Assembly (NCBI RefSeq): GCF_016839145.1
Contig: NZ_CP069303.1
Span: 3,100,001-3,164,000, forward strand
Origin: Shinella sp. PSBB067
GTDB lineage: Bacteria; Pseudomonadota; Alphaproteobacteria; Rhizobiales; Rhizobiaceae
DNA length: 64,000 bases
Reading direction: 5' to 3'
The notes under the pieces are model-generated. The model was not told the origin of the DNA. It saw only the letters and a list, made by a program, of their open reading frames with translations, and made no database searches. Position 1 is the first letter of the stretch. Each line of letters begins with the position of its first letter. The position numbers and the translations under genes are program-made. Of this stretch, positions 55,337-63,927 are shown piece after piece.

Positions 55337-55697
55337 TGACGTCGCCCCTGATCCCGGCGGTATCCGTCTTGCAGCAGCCATCGGACCGTTCGACACCCTC
55401 TCGGACCATCGGATGGCCGGCGCAGCAGTCCTCCATGAGGAACGTCACGAGATCGGCCAGCACATCGTAACTGGCGCTATAGACGATCGAGCGGGATTCT
55501 CGCCGCTGCGCGATCAGGCCCGATCGCTCCAGTTCCTTCAGATGGAAGGACACATTCGAAGGCGACACACCCATTCGTTCGGCGATCAGGCCGGCGGCCA
55601 TCCCATCCGGTCCGACGACGACCAGCGTGCGGACGATGGCGAGGCGGGTTTCCTGCGACAGGGCTGCGAATGACGTGAGGGCTTGACGCTCGTCCAT
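55329..55697 (-). CDS. arsR: ArsR-family metalloregulator, distinct from the two arsR copies
   Basis: A 122-residue winged-helix repressor (SPSNVSFHLKELERSGLIAQ recognition helix). The Cys pairs Cys91-Cys92 (MEDCCAGHP) and Cys108-Cys109 near the C-terminus could bind arsenite. It is coupled to the MFS gene downstream and divergent from the DUF6428 gene, with a dyad between them. It is only moderately similar to the other two ArsR proteins and so senses or binds separately. Confidence 0.9.
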   Translation of the reverse strand: MDERQALTSFAALSQETRLAIVRTLVVVGPDGMAAGLIAERMGVSPSNVSFHLKELERSGLIAQRRESRSIVYSASYDVLADLVTFLMEDCCAGHPMVREGVERSDGCCKTDTAGIRGDVIA

Positions 55698-55699
55698 AT

Positions 55700-55723
55700 T
55701 TCAATAATCCTTGAATCATTGAA
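55700..55723. promoter_or_regulatory. Dyad between divergent arsR and DUF6428 genes
   Basis: TTCAAT (55700-55705) and ATTGAA (55718-55723) are perfect arms, with further internal symmetry around CCTTGAATC. The site lies three bases before the arsR ATG and 17 bp before the DUF6428 ATG, where an ArsR dimer would block both promoters. Confidence 0.6.
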
Positions 55724-55740
55724 CAACAGGAGTAGCGCAC

Positions 55741-56259
55741 ATGAATGCGATCGACAAGGCTGTTTCGTCCGATATCACGCTTGGCCAGCTTCTTGACGGC
55801 CTTGCGGCTGCGCCCGAGGCGTCGCTGGTGTTTCTCTACGAAGGTCAGCCGGTTAAGGCAGGCTATCATGTCACCGAGGTCAAGGCGGGAGCTTTTTCGG
55901 CGCTCGACTGCGGCGCCAATCCAGAAGCCTGGTCGGAGATGTTCGTCCAGCTTTGGGATATTGACGAGGATGGACGGAGCCACATGCCCGCCGGCAAGTT
56001 CTCGGCGATCATCCGGAAGGTTTCCGATCACGTCCGGCTCGATCCGGCGGCCAAGCTCACTTTCGAGGTCAGCGACGGGAGCCGGCCGATGGCGCTTTAT
56101 TGCGCATCGTCGCCGCGCTTGGCTGACGGCAGGTTCGAGGTGGCGCTGGCGGCGCGGCCGTCGAGCTGCAAGCCGCGCGACCGATGGCTGGCGGAGCAGG
56201 CGACCGCAACGAACTCTTGCTGCGCGCCGGCAACGGGCGGCTCAAAGTGCTGCGCCTGA
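55741..56259 (+). CDS. DUF6428 family protein with Cys-rich tail
   Basis: A 172-residue protein seen next to arsR genes in alphaproteobacteria. The body (LGQLLDGLAAAPEASLVFLYEG, VKAGYHVTEVKAGAF, EMFVQLWDIDEDGRSHM) is the DUF6428 domain. The tail adds CCAPATGGSKCCA with four cysteines that could chelate a soft metal or metalloid. AGGAGTAGCGCAC precedes the ATG. Its function is not established; shared control by ArsR suggests a metalloid-linked role. Confidence 0.8.
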   Translation: MNAIDKAVSSDITLGQLLDGLAAAPEASLVFLYEGQPVKAGYHVTEVKAGAFSALDCGANPEAWSEMFVQLWDIDEDGRSHMPAGKFSAIIRKVSDHVRLDPAAKLTFEVSDGSRPMALYCASSPRLADGRFEVALAARPSSCKPRDRWLAEQATATNSCCAPATGGSKCCA

Positions 56260-56271
56260 CGGTCGCGCCTT

Positions 56272-56460
56272 CTAGGATCGCAGAAAGTCGCGGATGCCGA
56301 GACCAGCCTTCGTGTCTCTTTCGTAGCGACACACCACAACCGCTTTCGTCCGAACCAGCGGACCCGGCGGACACCTTGCCGACCACGATCTGCTGGGCGG
56401 CGCGCCCCGCCATGAGCATGGCAAGCATGTCCTTACGGTACCCCAGCGTATCAGCATTTG
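56272..56460 (-). pseudogene. Fragment of an FtsH-like M41 peptidase gene
   Basis: On the minus strand GYRKDMLAMLMAGRAAQQIV followed by GKVSAGSAGSDES matches the LAGRAAE...SAGAGGSDSD region of M41 (FtsH-like) peptidase domains. It then shifts frame to YERDTKAGLGIRDFLRS, which resembles the next part of the domain. Neither the AAA module nor the HExxH motif is present, so this is a decayed scrap. Confidence 0.5.
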
Positions 56461-56465
56461 CCTAA

Positions 56466-56826
56466 ACCCGCAATCTTCCAACCTATCGGTCCCACCAATT
56501 GTGGGTTGCTATGATCCGGGCCGACTTCATGGCCTGAGTAAAGTCGTAGGAGCTACGGCGGTTAAGAAATTCCTACATTAAGCAACCTGTGATGAAATAA
56601 ACAGCAGAGAGATCAGAAATTAAACTTGATAAATTTCAAAAGGTTAAGCGTGCAAATCCGCGCCTCTCACGTTCTGGCGCATTCTCCACATCAACTGTCG
56701 CGATATGAAATCTTGGGTTGAATGGAATTTGGAAGCCGATACGGGGTCCCGTTACAACGTCGATTGACAAGAATAGCTGGCCAAAGTCCAGCCACCACCA
56801 GGAGGCACGGCCATTTTCCGGTCCTG
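56466..56826. other. Intergenic region between the ars region and the redox cluster
   Basis: About 360 bp, notably AT-rich around 56560-56660 compared with its surroundings, without a supported gene, hairpin or repeat. It may mark the right-hand edge of acquired DNA. Confidence 0.4.
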
Positions 56827-57849
56827 TCAGTCCGAATTGTGCGATTGCTTCAAACTTTGCCCATAAACCTCAGGAACCCTTCGACAGGTCTCCCGGCCTG
56901 CCGAAAAAAGAGGTCCTGTCGCTATCGGCCGGACTCCGCCCGAGGCGTCTCGCAGAAGAAACAGCACGTCTAGGCCAAGGTGCTGGGCAAGCTCGGTCCC
57001 GGACGTCGGACCGAGAACCGTCAACGCGGTCGCCCAGGCATCGGCTTCAGCGCAGGTTCGCGCGACGACCGTGACCGAAGCGGGCGACGACAGTAGCGGC
57101 GCACCGCGGCGCGGATTCATGGTGTGCGAGAGACGGCGACCGTTCACGACAGTCCAATGCCGGTAATCGCCAGAGGTGGCGACCGCAGCCTCCTGCAAGG
57201 CGAGGACGGAGTGCGGCGCTCGACGGGCCGCGTCGGGACCTTCTACGGCAATGTTCCACGGTTCACCATCGGGGCGCAGACCGAGCGCCCTCATCTCGCC
57301 GTCAATTCCCACGAGGCCGGAAGTTATGCCGAAGCGCCCGAGGATCGCGACCAGCCGGTCGACGCCATATCCCTTGGCAATGCCGTTGAGGTCGATCGTG
57401 ATCGGCGCGCGCTTGCGCACCGCCGCGCGAACAGGATCGAGCTCGAGCGCCACATGGGCGGGTTGGCGCGATGTCGCGAGTGCCTTCCGGATCAGGGCCC
57501 GGTCGGCCGCTTGCGGGCCAAAACCCCAGGCAACGACCGCATCGCCCACGCCGATATCGAAAGCTCCGCCCGACGCACGGCCGATTTCGAGCGCAAGATG
57601 CAGAACGTCTGCCAGACGCGCCGGCACATCGATCCAGTCGCCGACGGGACCGGCGTTCAACCTCATCAGAGCGCTGTCGGGCTTCCAGGTGGACATCTGC
57701 GCGTCCACCTCGTCCATTTCCGCCTGAAGAGCGTGTCGAACCGGCTCCGGATCGAACCCTGCCTCCGTGTAGAACAGCGCGGACCAGCGCGTTCCCATGG
57801 TCGGTCCGTTGAGCGCGTGCCTCATCGGATCAGTAGACGTCTTCGACAT
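56827..57849 (-). CDS. apbE: ApbE FAD:protein FMN transferase
   Basis: A 340-residue ApbE. Family motifs are MGTRWSALF at the front, DIGVGDAVVAWGFGP, the Asp-rich ITIDLNGIAKGYGVDRLV, LVGIDGEMRALG, ATSGDYRHW and the late CAEADAWATALTVLG with the metal Asp. ApbE uses FAD to attach FMN covalently to Ser or Thr of exported proteins. No obvious signal peptide is seen at this start, though the periplasm is the usual site. It overlaps the upstream reductase gene by 20 bp and is the last gene of the redox operon. Confidence 0.92.
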   Translation of the reverse strand: MSKTSTDPMRHALNGPTMGTRWSALFYTEAGFDPEPVRHALQAEMDEVDAQMSTWKPDSALMRLNAGPVGDWIDVPARLADVLHLALEIGRASGGAFDIGVGDAVVAWGFGPQAADRALIRKALATSRQPAHVALELDPVRAAVRKRAPITIDLNGIAKGYGVDRLVAILGRFGITSGLVGIDGEMRALGLRPDGEPWNIAVEGPDAARRAPHSVLALQEAAVATSGDYRHWTVVNGRRLSHTMNPRRGAPLLSSPASVTVVARTCAEADAWATALTVLGPTSGTELAQHLGLDVLFLLRDASGGVRPIATGPLFSAGRETCRRVPEVYGQSLKQSHNSD

Positions 57850-60046
57850 AGCGTCCCTCCGCCTTGAGCAGGGCCGGCGTCAACCCTACCGGCGCGAGAA
57901 TCTCGGCAAGCGCCGCCGAAACGCCGACGGCCATATCCCGCCCACCACAGACCATGATGCGCGCGCCGCTGCGGATCAGGGCTGCGATCTGGGCGGCATC
58001 CTCAAGAAGAGCGTGCTGGACATAGCGCGGCATCCGCCCGCGCGAGCAGGCCCCGACGAGCCGGTGAAGGCGCCCTTCGCGATGCCAGCGCGTCAGTTCG
58101 TCCTTGTAGAGGAAATCGCTGGCAGGATGACGCATTCCGAAGAACAGGTGGATCGGACGGCGACGCGCATTGGCGCGCACGAAGCCCGCCAGCGGCCCTA
58201 TCCCTGTTCCAGCTCCGATCAGGATCAACGGTATCCTGCTCCTGCCGGCATGGAAGCCGGGATTGGTTCGGATGAATGCGCGAACGGCACATCCTGGCTC
58301 CAGATTGAAGAGCTGCCCGGAACAGAGCCCCGCCGGATGCTTCTTCACGACGATCTCGATGAAGCCATCGCGCCGTCCCGAAGCCAGCGAGTAGAACCGT
58401 GGAACGGACGAGCCCTCGGGCAGCACGCCGAGAAGATCGCCTGCCGAATATCGACCGAAGCCACGCCCGGCCAACCGATGCCAGAACGGGACTTTGGGCA
58501 GCACGAACCGCAGGATCACTGTCGGAGCTTGCACCTCCGCGCCGTATTCGCGTCGCGAAACGAGGGTCAATGGGGAGGCCGCCAGCAAGGCTGGCCGATG
58601 GACAAGCTCCAGCCCGATCCCTATTGCCTCGCCCAGCGATCGTCCCCAACGGGCAAAATCCTGCGGCGACTGCCGGTCGACGGTTTCGTATGGGATGAGC
58701 GTGCTCCACCCTCGCGCCTCGGCGGCCCTCGCAACGACCTGGGCAAAAGCGCAGTAGGCCGGGAAGCTGCGGTCACCGAAGCCGAGCACGGCGATCGGAA
58801 TGGTTGGCTCTACCGGCAGGGTTTGCAGGCGATCGAGAAACCCCCGCGCCGAAGCGGGCGCATCGCCATCGCCATAGGTTGCCGCAAGAATGAGAACGCG
58901 CCGGGCATGCCGGTAGCGTTCAGGATCGAATGACGACATCGGCGCGGTGTGAACCGCCTGCCCGAGCTTCGTCAGCGCGGCGTGCAGTGTCGCAGCGAAG
59001 CTCCATGTGCTGCCGCTCTCGCTGCCGACAAGCAGGATCGTTTCCGCACGTCCAGCCGTTACATTGCCGTGAATCCGTGGCCGCCCGCGCCGACCCGCCA
59101 GCCACAGGATGAGGCCGGTGCCCGCCATCGCCGGCACGCCGAGCGCCATCATGCCGAGCACGAGGCCCAAGGTGGCCGCGCCTCGACCGGTATGCAGCAT
59201 ATAGATAGTCTCCGAGAGACGCTGCCATCCGGTCAGGTCGCTCCAGGCCAGCAGCACGCCGGTGCCCTGATCCAGATAGCCCGTGCCGCGATCCGTCTTC
59301 AGCGTGAAGACATCCGTCGCATCGGCCGGATCGGGAAACGCCAGGCTGCGCAGTTCGGTGACCGGTGTCCGTTTCAGCAGATCCATATGCGATGCGGCCA
59401 TGCCGGTCCGGCCGCTCGCCTCGATGTGGGCGACGGGAGATGTGGCCGCGTCGGGAAGGAGATCGAATGTCGATGCCGTCATCCACAATGCGGTGGCCGA
59501 GGACAAGACGAGGCCTGCGACGGCGACGCGCGCGATCTCGACATGCAATCTTCCGGCGAGCGGCCCGCGTATCGGCGCGAACCATCGCCGCCAGCCGCCG
59601 GCCCTGCGGGCGACGAGCATAGTGCCGGACACAGCCAAGACCAGCATGGCGGCAGCGCCCACTGCCGCTGCGATACGCCCGCCGTCACCGAGAAAGAGCG
59701 ACCGGTGCAGACCGGTAAGCCACTGCTCGACGGCATTCGGATCGCTGGAGGCGACACCCAGCCCTGTTGCGGGATCGATGATGGCGGCCTGAGGCGCCCC
59801 ACCCTCAAACCAGTAGGCGGTGATCTTGCCGGAGGGCGCGCGACGTATCTGTTCTATTTGAGGGTGGATGGCGAGGATACGTCCGGCCAGCGTCCCGACG
59901 GAAAGCCCTGCCTCGGCCTGCGGGGCGGACAACCGTTCGGCGGCGGGAAACAGCGAGAGTGCTGCACCGCTAAGGCTCAAGACCAGCAGAAAAAGAGCGG
60001 CCAGAAGGCCTGGCCAGCGATGGATGACACGGATCATGTCGTCCAC
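57830..60046 (-). CDS. PepSY-flavodoxin-FNR fusion membrane oxidoreductase
   Basis: A 738-residue fusion. Residues 1-320 form a PepSY-type membrane module: a first helix in WPGLLAALFLLVLSLSGAAL, further helices near 125-145, 170-195 and 290-320, and periplasmic PepSY loops. Residues about 340-480 are a flavodoxin domain (LLVGSESGSTWSFAATL, LAATYGDGDAPASAR). Residues 500-738 are an FAD/NADPH reductase (RFYSLASGRRDGFIEIVVKK, LIGAGTGIGPLAGFVR, VCGGRDMA). It should pass NADPH electrons through FAD and FMN to the membrane or periplasm. Confidence 0.88.
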   Translation of the reverse strand: MDDMIRVIHRWPGLLAALFLLVLSLSGAALSLFPAAERLSAPQAEAGLSVGTLAGRILAIHPQIEQIRRAPSGKITAYWFEGGAPQAAIIDPATGLGVASSDPNAVEQWLTGLHRSLFLGDGGRIAAAVGAAAMLVLAVSGTMLVARRAGGWRRWFAPIRGPLAGRLHVEIARVAVAGLVLSSATALWMTASTFDLLPDAATSPVAHIEASGRTGMAASHMDLLKRTPVTELRSLAFPDPADATDVFTLKTDRGTGYLDQGTGVLLAWSDLTGWQRLSETIYMLHTGRGAATLGLVLGMMALGVPAMAGTGLILWLAGRRGRPRIHGNVTAGRAETILLVGSESGSTWSFAATLHAALTKLGQAVHTAPMSSFDPERYRHARRVLILAATYGDGDAPASARGFLDRLQTLPVEPTIPIAVLGFGDRSFPAYCAFAQVVARAAEARGWSTLIPYETVDRQSPQDFARWGRSLGEAIGIGLELVHRPALLAASPLTLVSRREYGAEVQAPTVILRFVLPKVPFWHRLAGRGFGRYSAGDLLGVLPEGSSVPRFYSLASGRRDGFIEIVVKKHPAGLCSGQLFNLEPGCAVRAFIRTNPGFHAGRSRIPLILIGAGTGIGPLAGFVRANARRRPIHLFFGMRHPASDFLYKDELTRWHREGRLHRLVGACSRGRMPRYVQHALLEDAAQIAALIRSGARIMVCGGRDMAVGVSAALAEILAPVGLTPALLKAEGRYVEDVY

Positions 60047-60049
60047 CGC

Positions 60050-60517
60050 CTAGAAGGAGTAGGCAACGGTCGAGACGTAGCGTCGACCGCGAACGGTCGT
60101 CTTCGTGCCCGCAGTGGTCAGGGGAACGGCGACCTCGTTGGGGCTGTCACGCATGTCCTCCACGGCTGCGTCGACATGCAGCGTGTAACCTGCGTCGAAA
60201 AGCGCATCGGCAAGGTCGAGCGAGATCTCCAGCGTGCGCCCCGCACCGACGCTAGCGCCGGTAATGCCGTCGATACCGGCGCGGCCGCCAGTGGCGCGAT
60301 ACCAGCCCGATAGATGCTCGTAATATTTGGACTTGCCGCCAGCGACCCAGAGCGTGCCGGCATATTTGCCCTGGGGATCGGTGACGTAGAGCGCGAGATA
60401 GGCGCCGTCGCCGCCATAGTTGGTCAGCGTTGTGGTCAATGTCACCGGCCGGGCCATGGCGAGGCCAGGGAACGTGAGGGCGGTTGTCATGGCGAGAGCT
60501 GCGAGAAGCGATTTCAT
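60050..60517 (-). CDS. DUF2271 exported protein with flavinylation-like motif
   Basis: A 155-residue protein with a signal peptide (KSLLAALAMTTALTFPGLAMA, cleavage near residue 22). The DUF2271 body contains GKSKYYEHLSGWYRAT and then Asp83-Gly-Ile-Thr-Gly-Ala-Ser89, followed by a GAGRTLEISLDLADAL strand. The D-x-x-T/S-G-A-T/S pattern resembles sites where ApbE attaches FMN. The gene lies between the cytochrome b561 and the reductase genes, three bases before the latter. A role as periplasmic flavin electron carrier is inference. Confidence 0.8.
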   Translation of the reverse strand: MKSLLAALAMTTALTFPGLAMARPVTLTTTLTNYGGDGAYLALYVTDPQGKYAGTLWVAGGKSKYYEHLSGWYRATGGRAGIDGITGASVGAGRTLEISLDLADALFDAGYTLHVDAAVEDMRDSPNEVAVPLTTAGTKTTVRGRRYVSTVAYSF

Positions 60518-60737
60518 GTCGGCTTGCCTTCTGCGAGGAAACGGTGTCCGGGTCGTCGCAGAGCGCCGACCCGTCCTCGTCACTGTGGCGAAGCCGCCTG
60601 AGGGCTGCCTGACGGCCATCGGGATTTTCCGTCAGCACTTCGTCAGGAAACATCGGACACGGTCAGGTCCGCAGCAGATGCAGGAGCGACCGGCCTGTCG
60701 GCAGGCCAGCCGCGAAAGCTCCGGGGACTGAACAAGA

Positions 60738-60780
60738 CGGCAGCCAGCCACGCTCCGCTCAGGCGCGTGGCTGGCTGCCG
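60738..60780. terminator. Perfect 16-bp stem-loop after the cytochrome b561 gene
   Basis: Arms 60738-60753 and 60765-60780 (GCGTGGCTGGCTGCCG on the right) are perfectly complementary around an 11-base loop. The hairpin lies five bases beyond the minus-strand stop of the cytochrome gene and is followed by TCTTGTTC, so it may terminate or attenuate transcription between the cytochrome and the DUF2271 gene. Confidence 0.6.
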
Positions 60781-60785
60781 CTGCG

Positions 60786-61301
60786 TTAGCGCGGAGACAT
60801 CCGCTGCAACGTCCCGTCGCGCAGGACGTACTGGTGCCAGACCGCCATCGCGGCATGCAGTCCGGCAAGGTAGAGGATGATCGTGCCGGCATTCTCATGA
60901 ATGTCCGCGATCAGGCCCGGTGCGCCCTGCACCCGCTCGGTGATCGCCGGAAGCTGGAAGCCGAAGAAAGAAACGGGAACACCGAGGCGCGACGCCGCGT
61001 ACCAACCGCTCAACGGCAGGGCAATGAGGAACAGATACAACAGCACATGTCCGGCTTTGACGGCAAGGGCGAGACGGCCATTGGACTGCGGCGCGTCCGG
61101 GGTTCCGCCCGCAAGGCGCAGGATCAAGCGCGGAAGCACCAGGACGAGCACGGCCAACCCGAACGAGAAATGCAGCAAGGGCGGGTTTTCGGCCATATGA
61201 CGGCCTCCCGTCGAGGTCAGCCAGGCCCCGAGGATCAGCAGGGCTGTCAGCCAGTGGATGACGATCATGCTTCTGGAATAACGGGCCGGATCATGAGGCA
61301 T
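60786..61301 (-). CDS. Cytochrome b561-type diheme membrane protein
   Basis: A 171-residue, four-helix cytochrome b. Likely heme ligands are His15 (MIVIHWLTALLILGAW), His44 in NPPLLHFSFGLAVL, His84 (KAGHVLLYLFLIALPLSGWY) and one or both of His148/His155 (AGLHAAMAVWHQYVL). Prokaryotic b561 proteins pass electrons between quinols and periplasmic partners. It lies between the small PepSY gene and the DUF2271 gene, fitting an electron path across the membrane. Confidence 0.88.
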   Translation of the reverse strand: MPHDPARYSRSMIVIHWLTALLILGAWLTSTGGRHMAENPPLLHFSFGLAVLVLVLPRLILRLAGGTPDAPQSNGRLALAVKAGHVLLYLFLIALPLSGWYAASRLGVPVSFFGFQLPAITERVQGAPGLIADIHENAGTIILYLAGLHAAMAVWHQYVLRDGTLQRMSPR

Positions 61302-61355
61302 GGCGGGATCTCCTTGCGACGGTCGCAGCGCTTGAGCGATAGCGAGATGGGATTG

Positions 61356-61751
61356 CTACTTGATGGTGGTCTTGGGCCGCACGGTCGTCCCGAGCAGGGT
61401 GTTGGAGGATGTTCCGCCTACGGTGTCGTTCTGCGAGGCTGGCGGCCGCTGACGCCTCGATCCGTGACGGTCGTCATCGCGATCCCTGTGCCGGAACTTG
61501 ACGATTTCGAGGGTTTCCGGATCGACCTTGGCCTTGAAAGCCAGGCCATTCCGGTCGGTTCCCCGGATTTCGTAACAGCCGTCATCGATCTTGATCCTGG
61601 CAACGGTCCAGCCTTGACTGGCGGCCATTGTTTCGACCGCTTCCCGCGGCTTCCATCGATCCATCGAGACATGGCAATCGTCGTCGTCAGCCTTGGCGAT
61701 ACCGGGACCGGAAAACGCCAGAACGAGGATCGCGGCCAGCAAATGTTTCAT
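61356..61751 (-). CDS. Small periplasmic PepSY-domain protein
   Basis: A 131-residue protein with a signal peptide (KHLLAAILVLAFSGPGIAKA, cut near residue 20). A single PepSY module follows: WKPREAVETMAASQGWTVARIKID, GCYEIRGTDRNGLAFKAKVDPETLEIV (summarised). The tail is rich in Arg, Asp and His (KFRHRDRDDDRHGSRRQRP) and probably disordered. It is the first gene of the redox operon and divergent from the response regulator. It may sense or bind a ligand in the periplasm. Confidence 0.82.
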   Translation of the reverse strand: MKHLLAAILVLAFSGPGIAKADDDDCHVSMDRWKPREAVETMAASQGWTVARIKIDDGCYEIRGTDRNGLAFKAKVDPETLEIVKFRHRDRDDDRHGSRRQRPPASQNDTVGGTSSNTLLGTTVRPKTTIK

Positions 61752-61897
61752 CGTTTCATTGTTCCTGATCAACGCGCTTTCGGGGGGAACCATGGCACGC
61801 TCTCCTGACGAACGCCTGAAGCAGCGATGGGGCGGTCTTCAGCAAACCGACAGCATCGGACGCTAGGCAGGAGGATGGCGAGACGGGTGACCCTGGG

Positions 61898-62557
61898 ATG
61901 AGAGTTCTACTGATCGAAGACGATGCTATCCTCGGAAAGGCCGTGCGCGAGCAGGTTGCCGCCCTCCACTCGGTGGACTGGGTGACACGGCTCGATGCGG
62001 CGCGCGAACATCTCCAAAGCGCGGCATACGATCTCATCCTGCTCGATCTGATGCTCCCGGACGGATTGGGCATCGCCTTTCTCAAAAAGCTTCGAGCCGA
62101 GGGCAGCGTGACGCCGGTCATCATCCTGACGGCGCTCGACCAGATCTCCGACCGCATCGCGGGCCTCGATGCCGGCGCCGACGACTACATGATCAAGCCG
62201 TTCGATCTGTCGGAACTCTCCTCGCGGCTGAATGCGGTGGCGCGGCGATACAGCGGCAACCCGAATCCTCTCATCGAGATCGGCGACCTGCGCATCGATC
62301 TCGCCGCCCGGACCGTGATGCACGGCGCGCGCCCTGTTGAGCTTACCGGTCGCGAATGGGCGCTGTTCGAAGCATTTCTGCAGCGGCCCGGCATCGCGAT
62401 GACCAAGGCGCAGCTCGAAGATCGGCTCTATGCATTCGGCGCAGAGGTCGAGAGCAATACGATCGAGGTTCACGTCAGCAGACTGCGCAAGAAGCTCGGC
62501 CACGGCGCGATCGATACGGTGCGGGGCATCGGGTATCGTCTTGGAACGGCAAGATGA
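61898..62557 (+). CDS. OmpR/PhoB-type response regulator
   Basis: A 219-residue regulator. The receiver domain has the acidic pair in LLIEDDAIL, phospho-acceptor Asp50 (LILLDLMLPDG) and the conserved Lys in DDYMIKPFD. The winged-helix output follows (ELTGREWALFEAFLQRPG, EVHVSRLRKKLGHGAIDTVRGIGYRL). It is coupled to the kinase by an ATGA overlap and probably controls the divergent PepSY-cytochrome-reductase-ApbE operon. Confidence 0.93.
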   Translation: MRVLLIEDDAILGKAVREQVAALHSVDWVTRLDAAREHLQSAAYDLILLDLMLPDGLGIAFLKKLRAEGSVTPVIILTALDQISDRIAGLDAGADDYMIKPFDLSELSSRLNAVARRYSGNPNPLIEIGDLRIDLAARTVMHGARPVELTGREWALFEAFLQRPGIAMTKAQLEDRLYAFGAEVESNTIEVHVSRLRKKLGHGAIDTVRGIGYRLGTAR

Positions 62558-63882
62558 AGCGGCCCAGGAGCCTGCAATGGCGGCTCTCGCTATGGCTGGG
62601 GCTAGGGCTAACGGTGTTATGGGCACTTGCCGCGGTCGTGACCGCGCAGATGCTGCGCCACGAAATGGACGAGGTGTTCGACAGCGCCCTCGAAGAGACG
62701 GCGCAACGCATCCTGCCGCTTGCGGCGATCGAGATCATCGGCCGCGATGCCGACGACACCGAACAGCGCGTTGCCACGCTCCGCCAGCACGACGAGTATT
62801 TCACCTATGTCGTGCGCGATGCCGCGGGCAAGGTTCTGCTGCGATCGCACAGCGCCGATCTCGCGGCATTCCCGCCGTTTTCCGGAATGGGCTTTGCCAC
62901 GACGCCGACGCACCGCCTCTACTCCGACGCGACCCTCCAGCAGAATCTGACCATCACCATCGCGGAGCCCCTGTCGCATCGCCGGATGACCGCCGGGCGA
63001 CTGTTGCTCGGGCTGAGCCTGCCGCTGGCCGTCATTGTCCCGCTCGGCTTGATCGGCATCTGGGTCATTGTCCGGCTGTCCATGACCCCGGTTCGGACCT
63101 TCCGCTCGCAGATCGAGGCGCGCGGCGGCGGTGATTTGACACCCATCGACGCGGAGGACCTGCCCTCGGAGATCGGCCCCGTCGCCAAAGCGGTCAACCA
63201 CCTCCTGGACCGATTGACGCGTACCTTGCAGGCCGAGCGCAGCCTGGCGGCCAAATCGGCCCATGAGCTGCGGACACCGGTGGCTGCTGCACTGGCGCAG
63301 GCGCAGCGCATGATCGCGCAAGCGCCGGACGACGCCACGCGCGAGCGCGCCGAGGATATGCAGACCGCCTTGCGGCGCCTTTCCCGCCTCACCGAGAAAC
63401 TCATGCAACTGGCGAGAGCCGAGGGCGGACGCCTTCTCGCCGAGGCGCCGGTCGAGATCGGCGCCATCCTGCGGATGGTTGTGAGCGAATTCGACGGGCA
63501 GGCCGAGACTGCAGGGCGCATCGACCTGACACTGCCAGACGCGCCGGTATTCGCAAGCATCGACGCCGACGCCTTCGCCATCCTGGCCCGGAACCTGATC
63601 GAAAACGCCCTCAAGCATGGCGTGCGGGACGAACCGGTCGCCGTCACCTTGTCGGCAGACGGCTGTCTGCGCGTCACGAACGCCGGCCCGGTCGTGCCTT
63701 CCGCAGTGCTTGCGCGGCTGAGCGAGCCCTTCGAGCGCGGTCAGGCTCTGGTGCGGGGGGCCGGCCTGGGGCTCGCCATCGCCCGGACCATTGCTGCCGG
63801 AACAAATGGACGGATAGAACTCCAATCTCCCGCAAGCGGCAGGATTGACGGGTTTGAGGCAAGGTTCTTCATAGACAAATGA
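62554..63882 (+). CDS. Membrane sensor histidine kinase
   Basis: A 442-residue HisKA kinase. Two transmembrane helices (about 12-33 and 150-174) flank a periplasmic sensor of some 115 residues. A HAMP-like linker (RLSMTPVRTFRSQIEARGGG) precedes His237 in KSAHELRTPVAAAL. The ATPase domain shows the N box (LARNLIENALKHG) and G boxes (RGAGLGLAIARTIA). The periplasmic signal is unknown. The start overlaps the regulator stop (ATGA). Confidence 0.93.
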   Translation: MKRPRSLQWRLSLWLGLGLTVLWALAAVVTAQMLRHEMDEVFDSALEETAQRILPLAAIEIIGRDADDTEQRVATLRQHDEYFTYVVRDAAGKVLLRSHSADLAAFPPFSGMGFATTPTHRLYSDATLQQNLTITIAEPLSHRRMTAGRLLLGLSLPLAVIVPLGLIGIWVIVRLSMTPVRTFRSQIEARGGGDLTPIDAEDLPSEIGPVAKAVNHLLDRLTRTLQAERSLAAKSAHELRTPVAAALAQAQRMIAQAPDDATRERAEDMQTALRRLSRLTEKLMQLARAEGGRLLAEAPVEIGAILRMVVSEFDGQAETAGRIDLTLPDAPVFASIDADAFAILARNLIENALKHGVRDEPVAVTLSADGCLRVTNAGPVVPSAVLARLSEPFERGQALVRGAGLGLAIARTIAAGTNGRIELQSPASGRIDGFEARFFIDK

Positions 63883-63927
63883 TCATCGACATCGACGCCA
63901 GATGCTGAAAGGCAACTCGGGAGACCA

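Noticed and set aside
56718..57074. Plus-strand frame starting NGIWKPIRGPVTTSIDKN
   Set aside because: It overlaps apbE on the other strand and has no recognisable domain; treated as non-coding.
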